From positions 1-34,008 of the forward strand of contig CANOVJ010000047.1 of the NCBI GenBank assembly GCA_947570615.1: 34,008 bases of DNA, given 5' to 3'. This document shows positions 8,000 through 15,401 of the stretch, one piece after another. Source of the DNA: an uncultured Lachnospiraceae bacterium (GTDB lineage: Bacteria; Bacillota; Clostridia; Lachnospirales; Lachnospiraceae). Made by a program: the position numbers and the translations under genes. The notes under the pieces were generated by a model. The model did no database searches, was not told where the DNA came from, and saw only the letters and a program-made list of their open reading frames with translations. The stretch's first letter is position 1. Each line of letters starts with the position of its first letter.

Positions 8000-8203
8000 T
8001 GTGGATAACTCCCATGCCTTTTTTATTGTGGAAAAATGGCAGATGAAAGGGCCTGTCCCTGTTTTGGAGGAATTTTGCAGGAAAAATGGGCAAAAACAGC
8101 GAAAATTGTCAGATAATGAAGGATTCTGGAAAAAATGACGCCGGATTTGGCCGTAAAACATTCATAATGACACAGATGTCATTGTGGATAACTTTGTGGA
8201 AAT
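8000..8203. promoter_or_regulatory. cluster of DnaA-box sequences in a 506-base intergenic region
   Basis: The gap 7942-8447 contains no convincing gene; small frames at 7932-8138 and 8086-8283 have poor composition and no ribosome site. On the minus strand it carries two perfect DnaA boxes TTATCCACA (8000-8008 and 8183-8191), a one-mismatch TTTTCCACA (8027-8035) and a two-mismatch ATTTCCACA (8195-8203). All four have the same orientation. Two perfect 9-mers in about 500 bases are very unlikely by chance. No dnaA or dnaN gene is here, so a DnaA-titration or DnaA-responsive site is more plausible than the main origin. Confidence 0.55.
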
Positions 8204-8283
8204 TGGGGATTTCCCGCTTTTTTTCCCTTTTTTGCATGTGTGTTTTAAAGTTTAAATATGCAGGAGAGGCGATTCAGAAATGA

Positions 8284-8341
8284 AAAAATACTGAATCGGT
8301 CAATAAGGCGGGAGAAAAAATTGACCGGTTCAGTATTTTTC
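8284..8341. terminator. long hairpin, possible bidirectional terminator
   Basis: Bases 8284-8304 pair with 8320-8340 over 21 positions with a single T-G wobble, around a 15-base loop. The left arm begins with an A run and the right arm ends with five T, so it could terminate transcripts from either side. It separates the DnaA-box region from the GH13 gene. The long stem is more than a terminator needs. Confidence 0.6.
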
Positions 8342-8447
8342 ATCGGTGTATACAGGAAGGCTTCCATATGATAAAATATAAGAGTCGGATGGCGGAAATA
8401 TGGCCCGGAGACAGAACGAAGAATGACCTGAGGAGGAGGAGCAGAGT

Positions 8448-9758
8448 ATGTGGGCATATGAAAGCGTTTTTTATCAGATTTATCCCCTTGGATTTTGCGG
8501 AGCGCCCTTTGAGAACGACGGTGTGCCGGTGAGCAGGATCCGCAGGGTGGAGGAGTGGATCCCGCACATGAAAAGGCTGAATGTGAATGCGGTCTACTTT
8601 TCGCCGGTATTTGAGTCTGATACCCATGGATACAATACCAGAGATTACAAGAAGATCGACACCCGGCTGGGGACCAACGAGGATTTTAAGGAGGTTGTGG
8701 ATCAGCTCCACGAGAACGGGATCCGGGTGGTGCTGGACGGCGTGTTCAACCATGTGGGCAGAGGCTTTTATCAGTTCCAGGACGTATTAAAGAACAGAGA
8801 GAAATCCCCGTTTCTTAACTGGTTCCACATCAACCTGGGAGGCAATTCCAACTACAACGACGGGCTGTGGTACGAGGGCTGGGAGGGAAACTACGACCTG
8901 GTGAAGCTGAACCTGCAAAATCCTGAGGTGGCGGATCATCTGCTGGATGCGGTGGGATACTGGGTGGAGGCCTTTGATATCGACGGGCTGCGCCTGGACG
9001 TGGCCTATTGTCTGGATGAGAATTTCCTGCGCAGACTGCGCAGCTTCACGCAGGAGCTCAAGCCGGAGTTTTATCTGCTGGGCGAGATGCTTCACGGAGA
9101 TTATAACCGTCTTGTGAACGAGAGCATGCTTCATTCGGCTACGAATTACGAGTGCTACAAGGGGCTGTTTTCCAGCTTTAACAGCATGAACATGTTTGAG
9201 ATCGTCCATTCCCTGATGCGCCAGTTTGGCCCGGAGAACTGGACTCTTTATAAAGGAAAGCATCTGCTCTCCTTTGTGGATAACCACGACGTCACCAGGG
9301 TGGCAAGCATCCTTACCAATGAAAGGCATCTGCCCCTTATCTATGCGCTCTGCTTCGGGATGCCGGGCATTCCCTGTATCTATTATGGAAGCGAGTGGGG
9401 AGCCAGGGCAGAAAAAAGCGAGGGGGATCCGGCCCTTCGGGCGAGCTTTGAGCAGCCGCAGTTCAACGAGCTCTCAGAGTGGATCAGCAGTCTGGCCAGG
9501 GCAAAGCGCCAGTCCAGGGCCTTAAATTATGGGGATTTCCGGTCGGTGGTCCTGACCAATAAGCAGTGTATTTTTGAGAGAAAGACCGACGGGGAGAGGG
9601 TGCTGGTGGCCATCAACGCGGACAGCGAGGCCTATACCGCCCATTTTGACGCGGGCTGCGGCCTGGCGGAGGATCTGATCTCCGGCAGGATTCACGATTT
9701 CGGCGGCGGAAGCGAGCTGCCTGCTTACAGTGCGTTTTTCTGGAAGATGGAGCGCTGA
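8448..9758 (+). CDS. GH13 alpha-amylase family glycosidase (neopullulanase/cyclomaltodextrinase-like)
   Basis: This 436-residue enzyme has the four conserved GH13 regions: I DGVFNHVG (near residue 100), II GLRLDVAY with nucleophile Asp184, III LLGEMLHGD with acid/base Glu213, and IV FVDNHDVTR with Asp281. No signal peptide is present, so it acts inside the cell, presumably on imported maltodextrins or branched oligosaccharides. It lacks the extra N-terminal domain of typical neopullulanases; the catalytic barrel starts at once (WAYESVFYQIYPLGF) and a short C-terminal beta domain ends the protein. The ATG follows GAGGAGGAG. No sugar transporter or other glycosidase is adjacent, and it is bounded by hairpins on both sides. 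The exact substrate cannot be told from sequence. Confidence 0.9.
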   Translation: MWAYESVFYQIYPLGFCGAPFENDGVPVSRIRRVEEWIPHMKRLNVNAVYFSPVFESDTHGYNTRDYKKIDTRLGTNEDFKEVVDQLHENGIRVVLDGVFNHVGRGFYQFQDVLKNREKSPFLNWFHINLGGNSNYNDGLWYEGWEGNYDLVKLNLQNPEVADHLLDAVGYWVEAFDIDGLRLDVAYCLDENFLRRLRSFTQELKPEFYLLGEMLHGDYNRLVNESMLHSATNYECYKGLFSSFNSMNMFEIVHSLMRQFGPENWTLYKGKHLLSFVDNHDVTRVASILTNERHLPLIYALCFGMPGIPCIYYGSEWGARAEKSEGDPALRASFEQPQFNELSEWISSLARAKRQSRALNYGDFRSVVLTNKQCIFERKTDGERVLVAINADSEAYTAHFDAGCGLAEDLISGRIHDFGGGSELPAYSAFFWKMER

Positions 9759-9801
9759 AAACCACAGAGATACAGAGGAAGAAAAAGTAGTTCGGAAATG
9801 G

Positions 9802-9837
9802 ACACCGCGCGGAGCGAAATTCTGCGCGGTGTTTTTC
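9802..9837 (+). terminator. rho-independent terminator after the GH13 gene
   Basis: ACACCGCGC (9802-9810) pairs with GCGCGGTGT (9824-9832) across 13 bases and is followed by TTTT. Confidence 0.9.
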
Positions 9838-9846
9838 TGATAAAAT

Positions 9847-9915
9847 TGTAAAGCACACTTGACACATCATGTAAAGCATACTATACTAAAAATGTAAAGC
9901 GAGCTATACTTATGA
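9847..9915 (+). promoter_or_regulatory. promoter overlaid by three 23-base direct repeats (XRE operators)
   Basis: TGTAAAGC occurs at 9847, 9870 and 9893, an exact 23-base period. Each copy is followed by a degenerate inverted half, the best being TGTAAAGCACACTTGACA. A textbook promoter is embedded: TTGACA (9859-9864), 17 bases, TATACT (9882-9887). Repeat 1 covers the -35 element, repeat 2 reaches the -10 element and repeat 3 covers the transcription start. Self-repression by the downstream XRE protein is inferred. Confidence 0.75.
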
Positions 9916-9941
9916 CGGATACGCAGAAGGGAGCGGATGTC

Positions 9942-10151
9942 ATGCAGACCAGAATCGCACAGTACCGCAGGGAGAGGAAGGTCACCCAGGAGGAATTGGC
10001 CGATGCGGTCAATGTGACCAGACAGACGATTATCTCGCTGGAAGGCGGCAGATATAAGGCTTCGCTGGTGCTGGCCCACAAGATCGCCCAGTTTTTTCAG
10101 GTGACCATCGAGGAAATGTTTATTTTTGACAAGGAGGAGGAGAACTTATGA
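9942..10151 (+). CDS. small XRE-family transcriptional regulator
   Basis: The 69-residue protein is a single Cro/CI-type helix-turn-helix domain (TQEELADAVNVTRQTIISLEGGRYKASLVLAHKIAQFF) with a short acidic tail. It has the length and pattern of the small YozG-like regulators that pair with a membrane protein. The start at 9942 is preceded by GAAGGGAG; the frame is open from 9912, but an extension would overlap the third operator repeat. Its stop overlaps the start of the next gene by four bases (ATGA), showing translational coupling. It most likely binds the three TGTAAAGC repeats upstream and controls the operon. The signal it responds to is unknown. Confidence 0.88.
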   Translation: MQTRIAQYRRERKVTQEELADAVNVTRQTIISLEGGRYKASLVLAHKIAQFFQVTIEEMFIFDKEEENL

Positions 10152-10633
10152 AATTCAGAGGGATTTTCTGCGCCACAACGGCGGCGAATAACGAGGAGTA
10201 CAGGAAGGTGCTCAAAAGGAGGAATATCTGGCTGGGGGCCGTTGCCGGGATGGGGGCGCTGGTGGCTCTGGCCGCTTTGCTTGCAGAGAGGCGCTCAGAT
10301 ACCGGCCTGCCGGACTATATACTGGGGGTATACTGCGGATTCGGTACAGGGCTGATTCTGGGAATGGCGATTCTTTTTGTGAGGAATATGATTCTGCTGG
10401 GAAATGAGGAAAAGCTTAAGCAGAGCCGGCTGGAGAACTCCGACGAGAGGCTGGAGCAGATCGGAAGCAGAGCCAGTCAGAGCGCGCTCAAAGTCCTGAT
10501 GCTGGTTGGCATTGCAGGGGCGATGATCGGCGGAATCCGGGAACCGGTTCTGATTAAGGCCCTGATCTTTGCGCTGGATGTGTTTGTGTTTTCTTATCTG
10601 GTTGCGCTTGCTTATTATAAGAAGAAAATGTGA
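10148..10633 (+). CDS. four-helix integral membrane protein coupled to the XRE regulator
   Basis: This 161-residue protein has about four membrane segments: near residues 27-46 (GAVAGMGALVALAALLA), 56-83 (ILGVYCGFGTGLILGMAILF), 116-133 (ALKVLMLVGIAGAMIGG) and 136-157 (VLIKALIFALDVFVFSYLVAL). A charged loop, NEEKLKQSRLENSDERLEQIG, lies between the second and third. I do not recognise a named family beyond small membrane proteins commonly found next to YozG-type XRE regulators. Its ATG overlaps the regulator's stop, so the two are translated together. A role as the target or sensor of that regulator is possible but not shown by the sequence. Confidence 0.8.
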   Translation: MKFRGIFCATTAANNEEYRKVLKRRNIWLGAVAGMGALVALAALLAERRSDTGLPDYILGVYCGFGTGLILGMAILFVRNMILLGNEEKLKQSRLENSDERLEQIGSRASQSALKVLMLVGIAGAMIGGIREPVLIKALIFALDVFVFSYLVALAYYKKKM

Positions 10634-10641
10634 GGGAAAGA

Positions 10642-11313
10642 ATGAAAATACAGATAAGCGATAATTTAATCAAACACTATTTAAGAAACGTCTATTTCAT
10701 TAACGGGCACAGCTATGCGGGAAAGTCTACCATGGTCAGGATGCTCTCCGAGCGGTATGATATGATTCATTGCGGAGAGAATTATCATGATGTGTTTCCA
10801 CGGGAAAAGCTCTCCCGGTGGAAGCAGCCGGGGTTATGCTACTTTGACACGATGAGCGGTTGGGAGGAATGGCTGAGCATGACGCCCCAGGAGCATTGGA
10901 ACTGGACGGAGCAGGTTGCCAGGGAATGTGTGGAGATTGAAATCCTGGAGCTGATTAAGCTGGCCGCATCCGGAAGGAAGATCATAGTTGATACCAATAT
11001 ACCGCCGGATGTGCTGCGGGAGATTTCCGAGTACCACCGCGTCGCTATTATGCTCTGTGACCCGCCGGACATCTGCGCTGCAAAATTTTTTGACCGGGAG
11101 GATGAGGACAAAAAGTTTATGATGGAGCAGATCAGGCTCTGCCCGGATCCCCAGGCGGCTTTGGATAACTTTAATTCCTGGGCACTGTACCATCCTCCGG
11201 AAGAGACTGACTGGGCCCACACCGGATTTTTTACCTGTACCCGTTCCGATTTTGATGCGGATACCCGCGAGTCAGTGCTCCTGGCCCTGGCGGCGCACTT
11301 TGGACTGGCGTAA
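10642..11313 (+). CDS. P-loop NTPase / AAA-type kinase-like protein
   Basis: The 223-residue protein has a Walker A motif, GHSYAGKST (residues 22-30), after a short beta strand VYFIN. Further on is a kinase-like segment, KIIVDTNIPPDVLREI, and a lid-type segment CAAKFFDREDEDKKFMMEQI. This resembles small nucleotide or shikimate-kinase-like P-loop proteins, but the substrate is not identifiable. The GTG at 10630 overlaps the previous stop; the ATG at 10642 has GAGGG five bases upstream and is preferred. It follows the XRE/membrane pair directly and may be the third gene of that operon. Confidence 0.75.
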   Translation: MKIQISDNLIKHYLRNVYFINGHSYAGKSTMVRMLSERYDMIHCGENYHDVFPREKLSRWKQPGLCYFDTMSGWEEWLSMTPQEHWNWTEQVARECVEIEILELIKLAASGRKIIVDTNIPPDVLREISEYHRVAIMLCDPPDICAAKFFDREDEDKKFMMEQIRLCPDPQAALDNFNSWALYHPPEETDWAHTGFFTCTRSDFDADTRESVLLALAAHFGLA

Positions 11314-11329
11314 ATAAAGCTGCGGAGAA

Positions 11330-11864
11330 GAGAGGAAAAGTGGCTGAAAGGATTGCCGGAGAGGGAGCATCAGAAATATACTGTCACGAGTATGATGTGC
11401 CGTATCTGGGGATGCCTGCACTTACAGCTTTCTTTATGTGGATGAGGTGGACATTTACCGTTCCGGATTGACTTACATCGAAAAAGGGAATCTGGTATGC
11501 AATGGTTCAGGAAATATGGGTTCTTATTATGATTACGTGTATACGATTCAGGATGGGATCTGGAGGCAGATTATTCAGGAGGGAGAAACAGATATTTCCA
11601 ACAGATATTTCTTTTTGGATCGGCGCCATGTGTGGGCAGGGGCAGGAAAACCATGGATTTCATTGCTTAGAGCCGGATGACGAGCCAGGCTACGACGGGC
11701 TGGCGGAGGACGGCGAAAAGGTGAGGGAAGGCTTTGTGATGATGCGTTACAGCAAGGATGACGGAAGATATTATTATTGGGATATGCCGAATGATGTTTT
11801 GGCTGCCAGAGAGTCCCTTACCGGAAAAATCGGATATATCTGTGAATTTGACGGCCGGCAGTAA
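11330..11864 (+). pseudogene. decayed, frameshifted gene remnant
   Basis: Protein-like sequence continues across three frames. A first piece (KWLKGLPEREHQKYTVT, near 11340-11390) lacks a start. A second, about 11402-11640, reads DACTYSFLYVDEVDIYRSGL to DISNRYFFLD. A third, about 11670-11864, reads DEPGYDGLAEDGEKVREGFV to KIGYICEFDGRQ and stops at 11864. No single frame covers the whole, no ribosome site precedes any piece, and the aromatic- and acid-rich composition looks like the remnant of one secreted or lipoprotein-type hypothetical protein. Two or more frameshifts and loss of the N-terminus are the simplest explanation. The parent family is not recognised. Confidence 0.5.
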
Positions 11865-11963
11865 ATGGATATTTGCGGGTTTTGCATATTGCTGTGGACA
11901 AAGACACGCTCTGGTGACAGTCATATCCCACAAAGCCCGGAAATATAAGGAAACCTCCTGAGC

Positions 11964-11987
11964 AATCTTTAAGAATTATTTAAGATT
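11964..11987. promoter_or_regulatory. AT-rich dyad before the CmpB-type gene
   Basis: AATCTT (11964-11969) and AAGATT (11982-11987) form an inverted repeat in an AT-rich stretch, about 25 bases before a TATGAT hexamer (12013-12018) that could be a -10 element. No clear -35 element was found. The rest of 11865-12053 shows nothing recognisable. Confidence 0.3.
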
Positions 11988-12053
11988 TTCCTTCCTGTAA
12001 AAAATACGGATTTATGATACCATGGCAGTAATGCGAAAGAGGAGCGTATTGTC

Positions 12054-13385
12054 ATGGTATTTTCATTTTACGAGATTTGCTGGTTCTTTTTTATCTATTC
12101 CTTTGCGGGCTGGTGCGGGGAGGTGGCGCTGGCCGCCGTCCGCAGGAAGAAATTCATCAACCGGGGCGTGGTGAACAGCCCGCTTTGCCCCATCTACGGC
12201 GTGGGGGCGGTCGCCTTCACCGTTTTTCTCCCCGAGCTGAAGGGCAATCTGTTTTTTCTGTTCCTGGGGGGAATGATCCTGGCGTCCTTTCTGGAGTTTG
12301 CCACGGGCGCTCTGCTGGAAAAGGCATTCCATCGCAAGTGGTGGGATTATTCCGGCATCTGCTTCAATTTTGAGGGCTTTATCTGCCTGCGGTATTCCCT
12401 TCTGTGGGGCCTGCTTGCGGTGCTTGTGATCTGGTTCGCGAATCCCTTTCTGGCCTCTCTGACTGCGCTGATCCCGCGTCTTGCGGGGATCATCCTGTTG
12501 TGGGCGCTTTCCGTTATCCTTGTTCTGGACGCGGCGGGGACAGCGCTGGCGATACGGGGAATGCAGAAGAAAATGGAACAGCTCTCCCAGGTTACGGAGG
12601 GGATGGCGGAGCTTTCGAGGGTCCTGGAGAACGCCATCACCAGAAGGATCACAAGACGGATGGAGGCGGCCTTCCCCACGCTGGATGCGAAGAGCTTAAA
12701 GGGAAAGGAGCGCGCAGCGGCTTCGGAGACGGTTTTTGCCCGGGGATGCAGCGCCTACAAGCTGATCAGCCTGTTTTTCCTGGGGGCGTTTCTGGGGGAT
12801 TTGACGGAGACGGTGTTCTGTCTGATCACCACGGGGCGGCTGATGAGCCGCAGCAGCGTGGTTTACGGCCCGTTCAGTATCGTGTGGGGGCTGGGATGCG
12901 CGCTTCTGACGGCGGTTTTGTACCGGGGAAGGAACAGGAGCGATTCGTATCTGTTCGCGGCGGGAACCCTTCTGGGGGGCGCTTACGAGTACATATGCAG
13001 TGTGTTCACAGAGCTTGTCTTTGGCACGGTTTTCTGGGACTACAGCGGTTTTCGTTTCAATCTGGGCGGAAGAATCAATCTGCTTTACTGTTTTTTCTGG
13101 GGGATTGCCTCGGTGGTGTGGATGAAGCTTCTCTACCCCCGTCTGTCCGGCCTGATCGAGCGTCTTCCGGTGAGAACAGGGAAGCTGGTCTGTAATGTGA
13201 TGGTTGTTTTCATGATATGGAACTGTGTGATTTCCGCCATGGCGCTGACCAGGTATGAGGAGCGGCAGCGCGGGACGGCAGACGGCGTCTTCTCGGGCGC
13301 GCCCGCAGTGGAAACATTTCTGGACGGACATTTCGGGGATGAGAGGATGGAGCGGATCTATCCCAATGCAAAACTGGTAGAGTGA
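12054..13385 (+). CDS. duplicated CmpB-type membrane protein (putative ABC transporter permease, PF06541-like)
   Basis: The 443-residue protein contains two copies of the CmpB/PF06541-type membrane domain. Copy one (about residues 1-140) has the diagnostic FAGWCGEVALAA...FINRGVVNSPLCPIYG and WWDYSGICFNFEGFICLRYSLLWGLLA. Copy two (about 240-390) has FLGDLTETVFCLITTGRLMSRSSVVYGPFSIVWG and FWDYSGFRFNLGGRINLLYCFFWG. A long charged helix (KMEQLSQVTEGMAEL to TDAKSLKGKE-like region) links them. The family is annotated as a putative ABC transporter permease, but no ATPase gene is adjacent and transport has not been shown from this sequence. The ATG follows AGAGGAG. It stands alone, convergent with the GNAT gene. 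Confidence 0.83.
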   Translation: MVFSFYEICWFFFIYSFAGWCGEVALAAVRRKKFINRGVVNSPLCPIYGVGAVAFTVFLPELKGNLFFLFLGGMILASFLEFATGALLEKAFHRKWWDYSGICFNFEGFICLRYSLLWGLLAVLVIWFANPFLASLTALIPRLAGIILLWALSVILVLDAAGTALAIRGMQKKMEQLSQVTEGMAELSRVLENAITRRITRRMEAAFPTLDAKSLKGKERAAASETVFARGCSAYKLISLFFLGAFLGDLTETVFCLITTGRLMSRSSVVYGPFSIVWGLGCALLTAVLYRGRNRSDSYLFAAGTLLGGAYEYICSVFTELVFGTVFWDYSGFRFNLGGRINLLYCFFWGIASVVWMKLLYPRLSGLIERLPVRTGKLVCNVMVVFMIWNCVISAMALTRYEERQRGTADGVFSGAPAVETFLDGHFGDERMERIYPNAKLVE

Positions 13386-13399
13386 GCCGCGGGTCTGTA

Positions 13400-13455
13400 C
13401 CTGTCCATTCTCCCGTGGCTGGCCCGGACAACGGCCAGACTGGCGAAGGGACAGG
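13400..13455. terminator. two-tier hairpin between convergent genes
   Basis: CCTGTCC (13400-13406) pairs with GGACAGG (13449-13455) and encloses CTGGCC (13419-13424) pairing with GGCCAG (13433-13438). It lies between convergent genes and could end transcription from both sides, though there is no T tract. Confidence 0.45.
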
Positions 13456-13458
13456 GCT

Positions 13459-13926
13459 TTAGCTGAGATGCTTTACAAACACCTCATCCTGATTTCTGGC
13501 TTTACATCCCACAGCTCTGACATACCCATGCTTCTGATAAAAGCCGACGGCAGTGTCCGTCGTCAGGATACTCGTGTAAATCCCATTCTCTTTGAAATGA
13601 CTTTCCGCCAGCTCAAGCAGCGCGCCGCCGTGACGTCTGCCTCTGAATTCTCCGGCCACCCAGAATTCCCGTATGAACCCGCAGGTTTCCTCAAAAAACC
13701 AGCTTGAAAACTGTATCGGCGCGAATTGAATAAAACCGATCACTTTTCCCTGGGCTGTAGTCCGGATCAGGGCGGCTGTTTCACTGTCATCATTCATTTT
13801 TCTGAACAGAGAGTCCCAGTCGCTGATCTGGTAACCCAGCTCGGAAAAATACTCCCGGAAGGCTCTCTGGAACAGAGGGTCAGAGAAATCGGAAATTATG
13901 GTGTCGATGATATCTGAATCTGTCAT
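13459..13926 (-). CDS. GNAT-family N-acetyltransferase
   Basis: This 155-residue protein has the GNAT acetyl-CoA-binding pattern: a strand ending in REFWVAGEFRGRRHGGALLELAE (motif A, with the RGRRHGG pyrophosphate loop near residues 94-100), then SILTTDTAVGFYQKHGYVRAVG (motif B). The substrate is unknown; such single-domain enzymes acetylate amines, antibiotics or protein N-termini. The start has GGAG five bases upstream on the minus strand. It is transcribed away from the PadR operon and appears to be an independent gene. Confidence 0.88.
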   Translation of the reverse strand: MTDSDIIDTIISDFSDPLFQRAFREYFSELGYQISDWDSLFRKMNDDSETAALIRTTAQGKVIGFIQFAPIQFSSWFFEETCGFIREFWVAGEFRGRRHGGALLELAESHFKENGIYTSILTTDTAVGFYQKHGYVRAVGCKARNQDEVFVKHLS

Positions 13927-13999
13927 ACTTTCTCCATATATAAATTGTTTTCATATTGTCGTTCTCTCCAGTATAACACAGATTTTGTCAAAATCAATA

Positions 14000-14064
14000 T
14001 TGACAAAGCAATATTATATGGCGTATAGTATAAACATCACAAATAATACTATATGTCATATAAT
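14000..14064 (+). promoter_or_regulatory. PadR operon promoter with 19-base inverted repeat
   Basis: TTGACA (14000-14005), 18 bases, TATAGT (14024-14029) forms a good promoter. ATTATATGGCGTATAGTAT (14013-14031) and ATACTATATGTCATATAAT (14046-14064) are inverted repeats with two mismatches, separated by 14 bases. The left arm covers the -10 element. The right arm resembles known PadR-type operators built on ATGTCATAT. Self-regulation by the downstream PadR protein is inferred. Confidence 0.7.
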
Positions 14065-14173
14065 ATTATGGACGGTATTATTTTTAATAAACAGATCTGC
14101 CGGAAATAAGAAACGGCAGACGGTGTACGGCCGTATGGTCTGGCGGAGGTTTTCAGGCAAAGGAGAGGTGGTT

Positions 14174-14500
14174 ATGGTTTTTAACACGGGAGCGGCGCTT
14201 TTGGATGCCATCGTTCTGGCCGTGGTGTCCAGGGAGCCGGAGGGGGCTTACGGATACAAGATCACCCAGGACGTGAGACAGGTGATCGCGCTTTCGGAGT
14301 CCACATTATATCCGGTGCTCAGGAGACTGCAAAAGGACGAGTGCCTGGAGGTATACGACAGGGAATGCGCGGGCAGAAACAGGAGATATTACAAGGCCAC
14401 GGAGAGAGGCCGGTCACAGCTCAATCTCTATAAAAGCGAGTGGCTCAGGTATTCCGCGAGAATCAATTCTATCTTTGAGGGAGGAATATACAATGAGTAG
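14174..14500 (+). CDS. PadR-family transcriptional regulator
   Basis: The 108-residue protein has the PadR winged-helix pattern: LDAIVLAVVSREPEGAYGYKITQDV, then the diagnostic STLYPVLRRLQKDECLEVYDRECAGRNRRYYKATERGRSQL. The frame is open far upstream (from 13898), but only the ATG at 14174 has a ribosome site (AGGAGAGGTGG) and gives the usual length. It overlaps the next gene by eight bases, and the operon continues with DUF1700 and DUF4097 proteins. That combination is a known envelope-response arrangement in which PadR represses the operon. A large AT-rich inverted repeat at the promoter is its likely operator. Confidence 0.93.
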   Translation: MVFNTGAALLDAIVLAVVSREPEGAYGYKITQDVRQVIALSESTLYPVLRRLQKDECLEVYDRECAGRNRRYYKATERGRSQLNLYKSEWLRYSARINSIFEGGIYNE

Positions 14501-15401
14501 ATGGGAGTTCATGAGACAGCTTGAGGAGCTGCTCTCGGATATTTCGCCGAACGAGCGGGAGGAGGCCCTTCAGTATTACAACGATTATTTTAACGACGCC
14601 GGAAAGGAGAACGAGCAGGAGGTCATAAAGGCCCTTGGAACGCCCGGCCAGGTGGCGCAGATTGTCAGGGAAGGGCTGGGGGATGGCGGCGTCCAGGGAG
14701 AATTCACCGAAAACGGATTTTCCGGCAAGGCATCCCGGGCGACGGAAAACGAGCTCATAAAGCGGGAAGCGGACGGCCCAAATGCCGGACAGACCGGAAC
14801 GGGCGTCCCGGGCGGCGCAGACGCCGGGCCGGAGAGAACGGGAAGCCGGAATATGGAGAGCGCCGGGCAGTCCGGGGCGGACGGTCAGAGCGGCGCGGGG
14901 GCTTTCGGAGCGCAGAGCAGGGACGCAGGCGGAACATGGAAAGAATCAGGCTTTCATGAGAGCGGAGCAGGCAGCCAGCCGCAGGCGGAAAGCACAGCAT
15001 CCTCCTGGAAAAATAAGGAGCTGCCCGCCTGGGCGGTGGTGCTCATTGTGATTGGCTGCATCCTCTGTTCTCCGGTGATCCTGGGGCTGGCGGGATCCCT
15101 GCTGGGGATACTGCTTGGGGTGTTTGGGACGGTCCTGGGTCTGGTTTTTGGAATCGGTCTGCTCACGGCGATCCTGTTCATCGTGGCGGTGTCGCTTCTG
15201 GCGGCGGGCTTTGGATGTCTTCTGGCTTATCCCTTCGCGGGGCTCGGGCTGTTGGGTGCAGGACTGATCTGCGGGGCGCTGGGGAGCATTTTTCTCCTGT
15301 GTACCACTCTGCTTCTGGGAAAAGGGATCCCGGCTCTGTGCAGGGGCGTGTCATATCTGTATCACCGTATTTTTGACAGAAGGAAAGGAGCGGCGGCATG
15401 A
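14493..15401 (+). CDS. DUF1700 (HAAS-type) multipass membrane protein
   Basis: The 302-residue protein starts with a HAAS/DUF1700 domain (residues 1-62: MSRWEFMRQLEELLSDISPN, EREEALQYYNDYFNDAGKEN, EQEVIKALGTPGQVAQIV). A low-complexity Gly/Ala/Ser linker (about 63-165) follows. Then come three to four membrane segments starting at LPAWAVVLIVIGCILCSPVI, rich in Leu and Gly. Such proteins are thought to sense or respond to envelope state and are almost always next to PadR regulators. The chosen ATG at 14493 overlaps the PadR stop and has GAGGGAGG upstream; an in-frame start at 14475 lies inside that ribosome site. The long linker is unusually GC-rich and probably species-specific. It is coupled to the next gene by ATGA. 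Confidence 0.85.
   Translation: MSRWEFMRQLEELLSDISPNEREEALQYYNDYFNDAGKENEQEVIKALGTPGQVAQIVREGLGDGGVQGEFTENGFSGKASRATENELIKREADGPNAGQTGTGVPGGADAGPERTGSRNMESAGQSGADGQSGAGAFGAQSRDAGGTWKESGFHESGAGSQPQAESTASSWKNKELPAWAVVLIVIGCILCSPVILGLAGSLLGILLGVFGTVLGLVFGIGLLTAILFIVAVSLLAAGFGCLLAYPFAGLGLLGAGLICGALGSIFLLCTTLLLGKGIPALCRGVSYLYHRIFDRRKGAAA

Noticed and set aside
8000-8203. Chromosomal replication origin
   Set aside because: DnaA boxes are present, but no dnaA, dnaN, rpmH or gidA-type genes flank them and no clear unwinding element was seen, so only a DnaA-responsive site is proposed.
7932-8283. Two short frames in the DnaA-box gap
   Set aside because: No ribosome site, unnatural Arg-rich or mixed composition, and they overlap the DnaA boxes.
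9847-9915. CRISPR array
   Set aside because: The three repeats are only 8 conserved bases with a 23-base period over a promoter; they fit operators, not repeat-spacer units.
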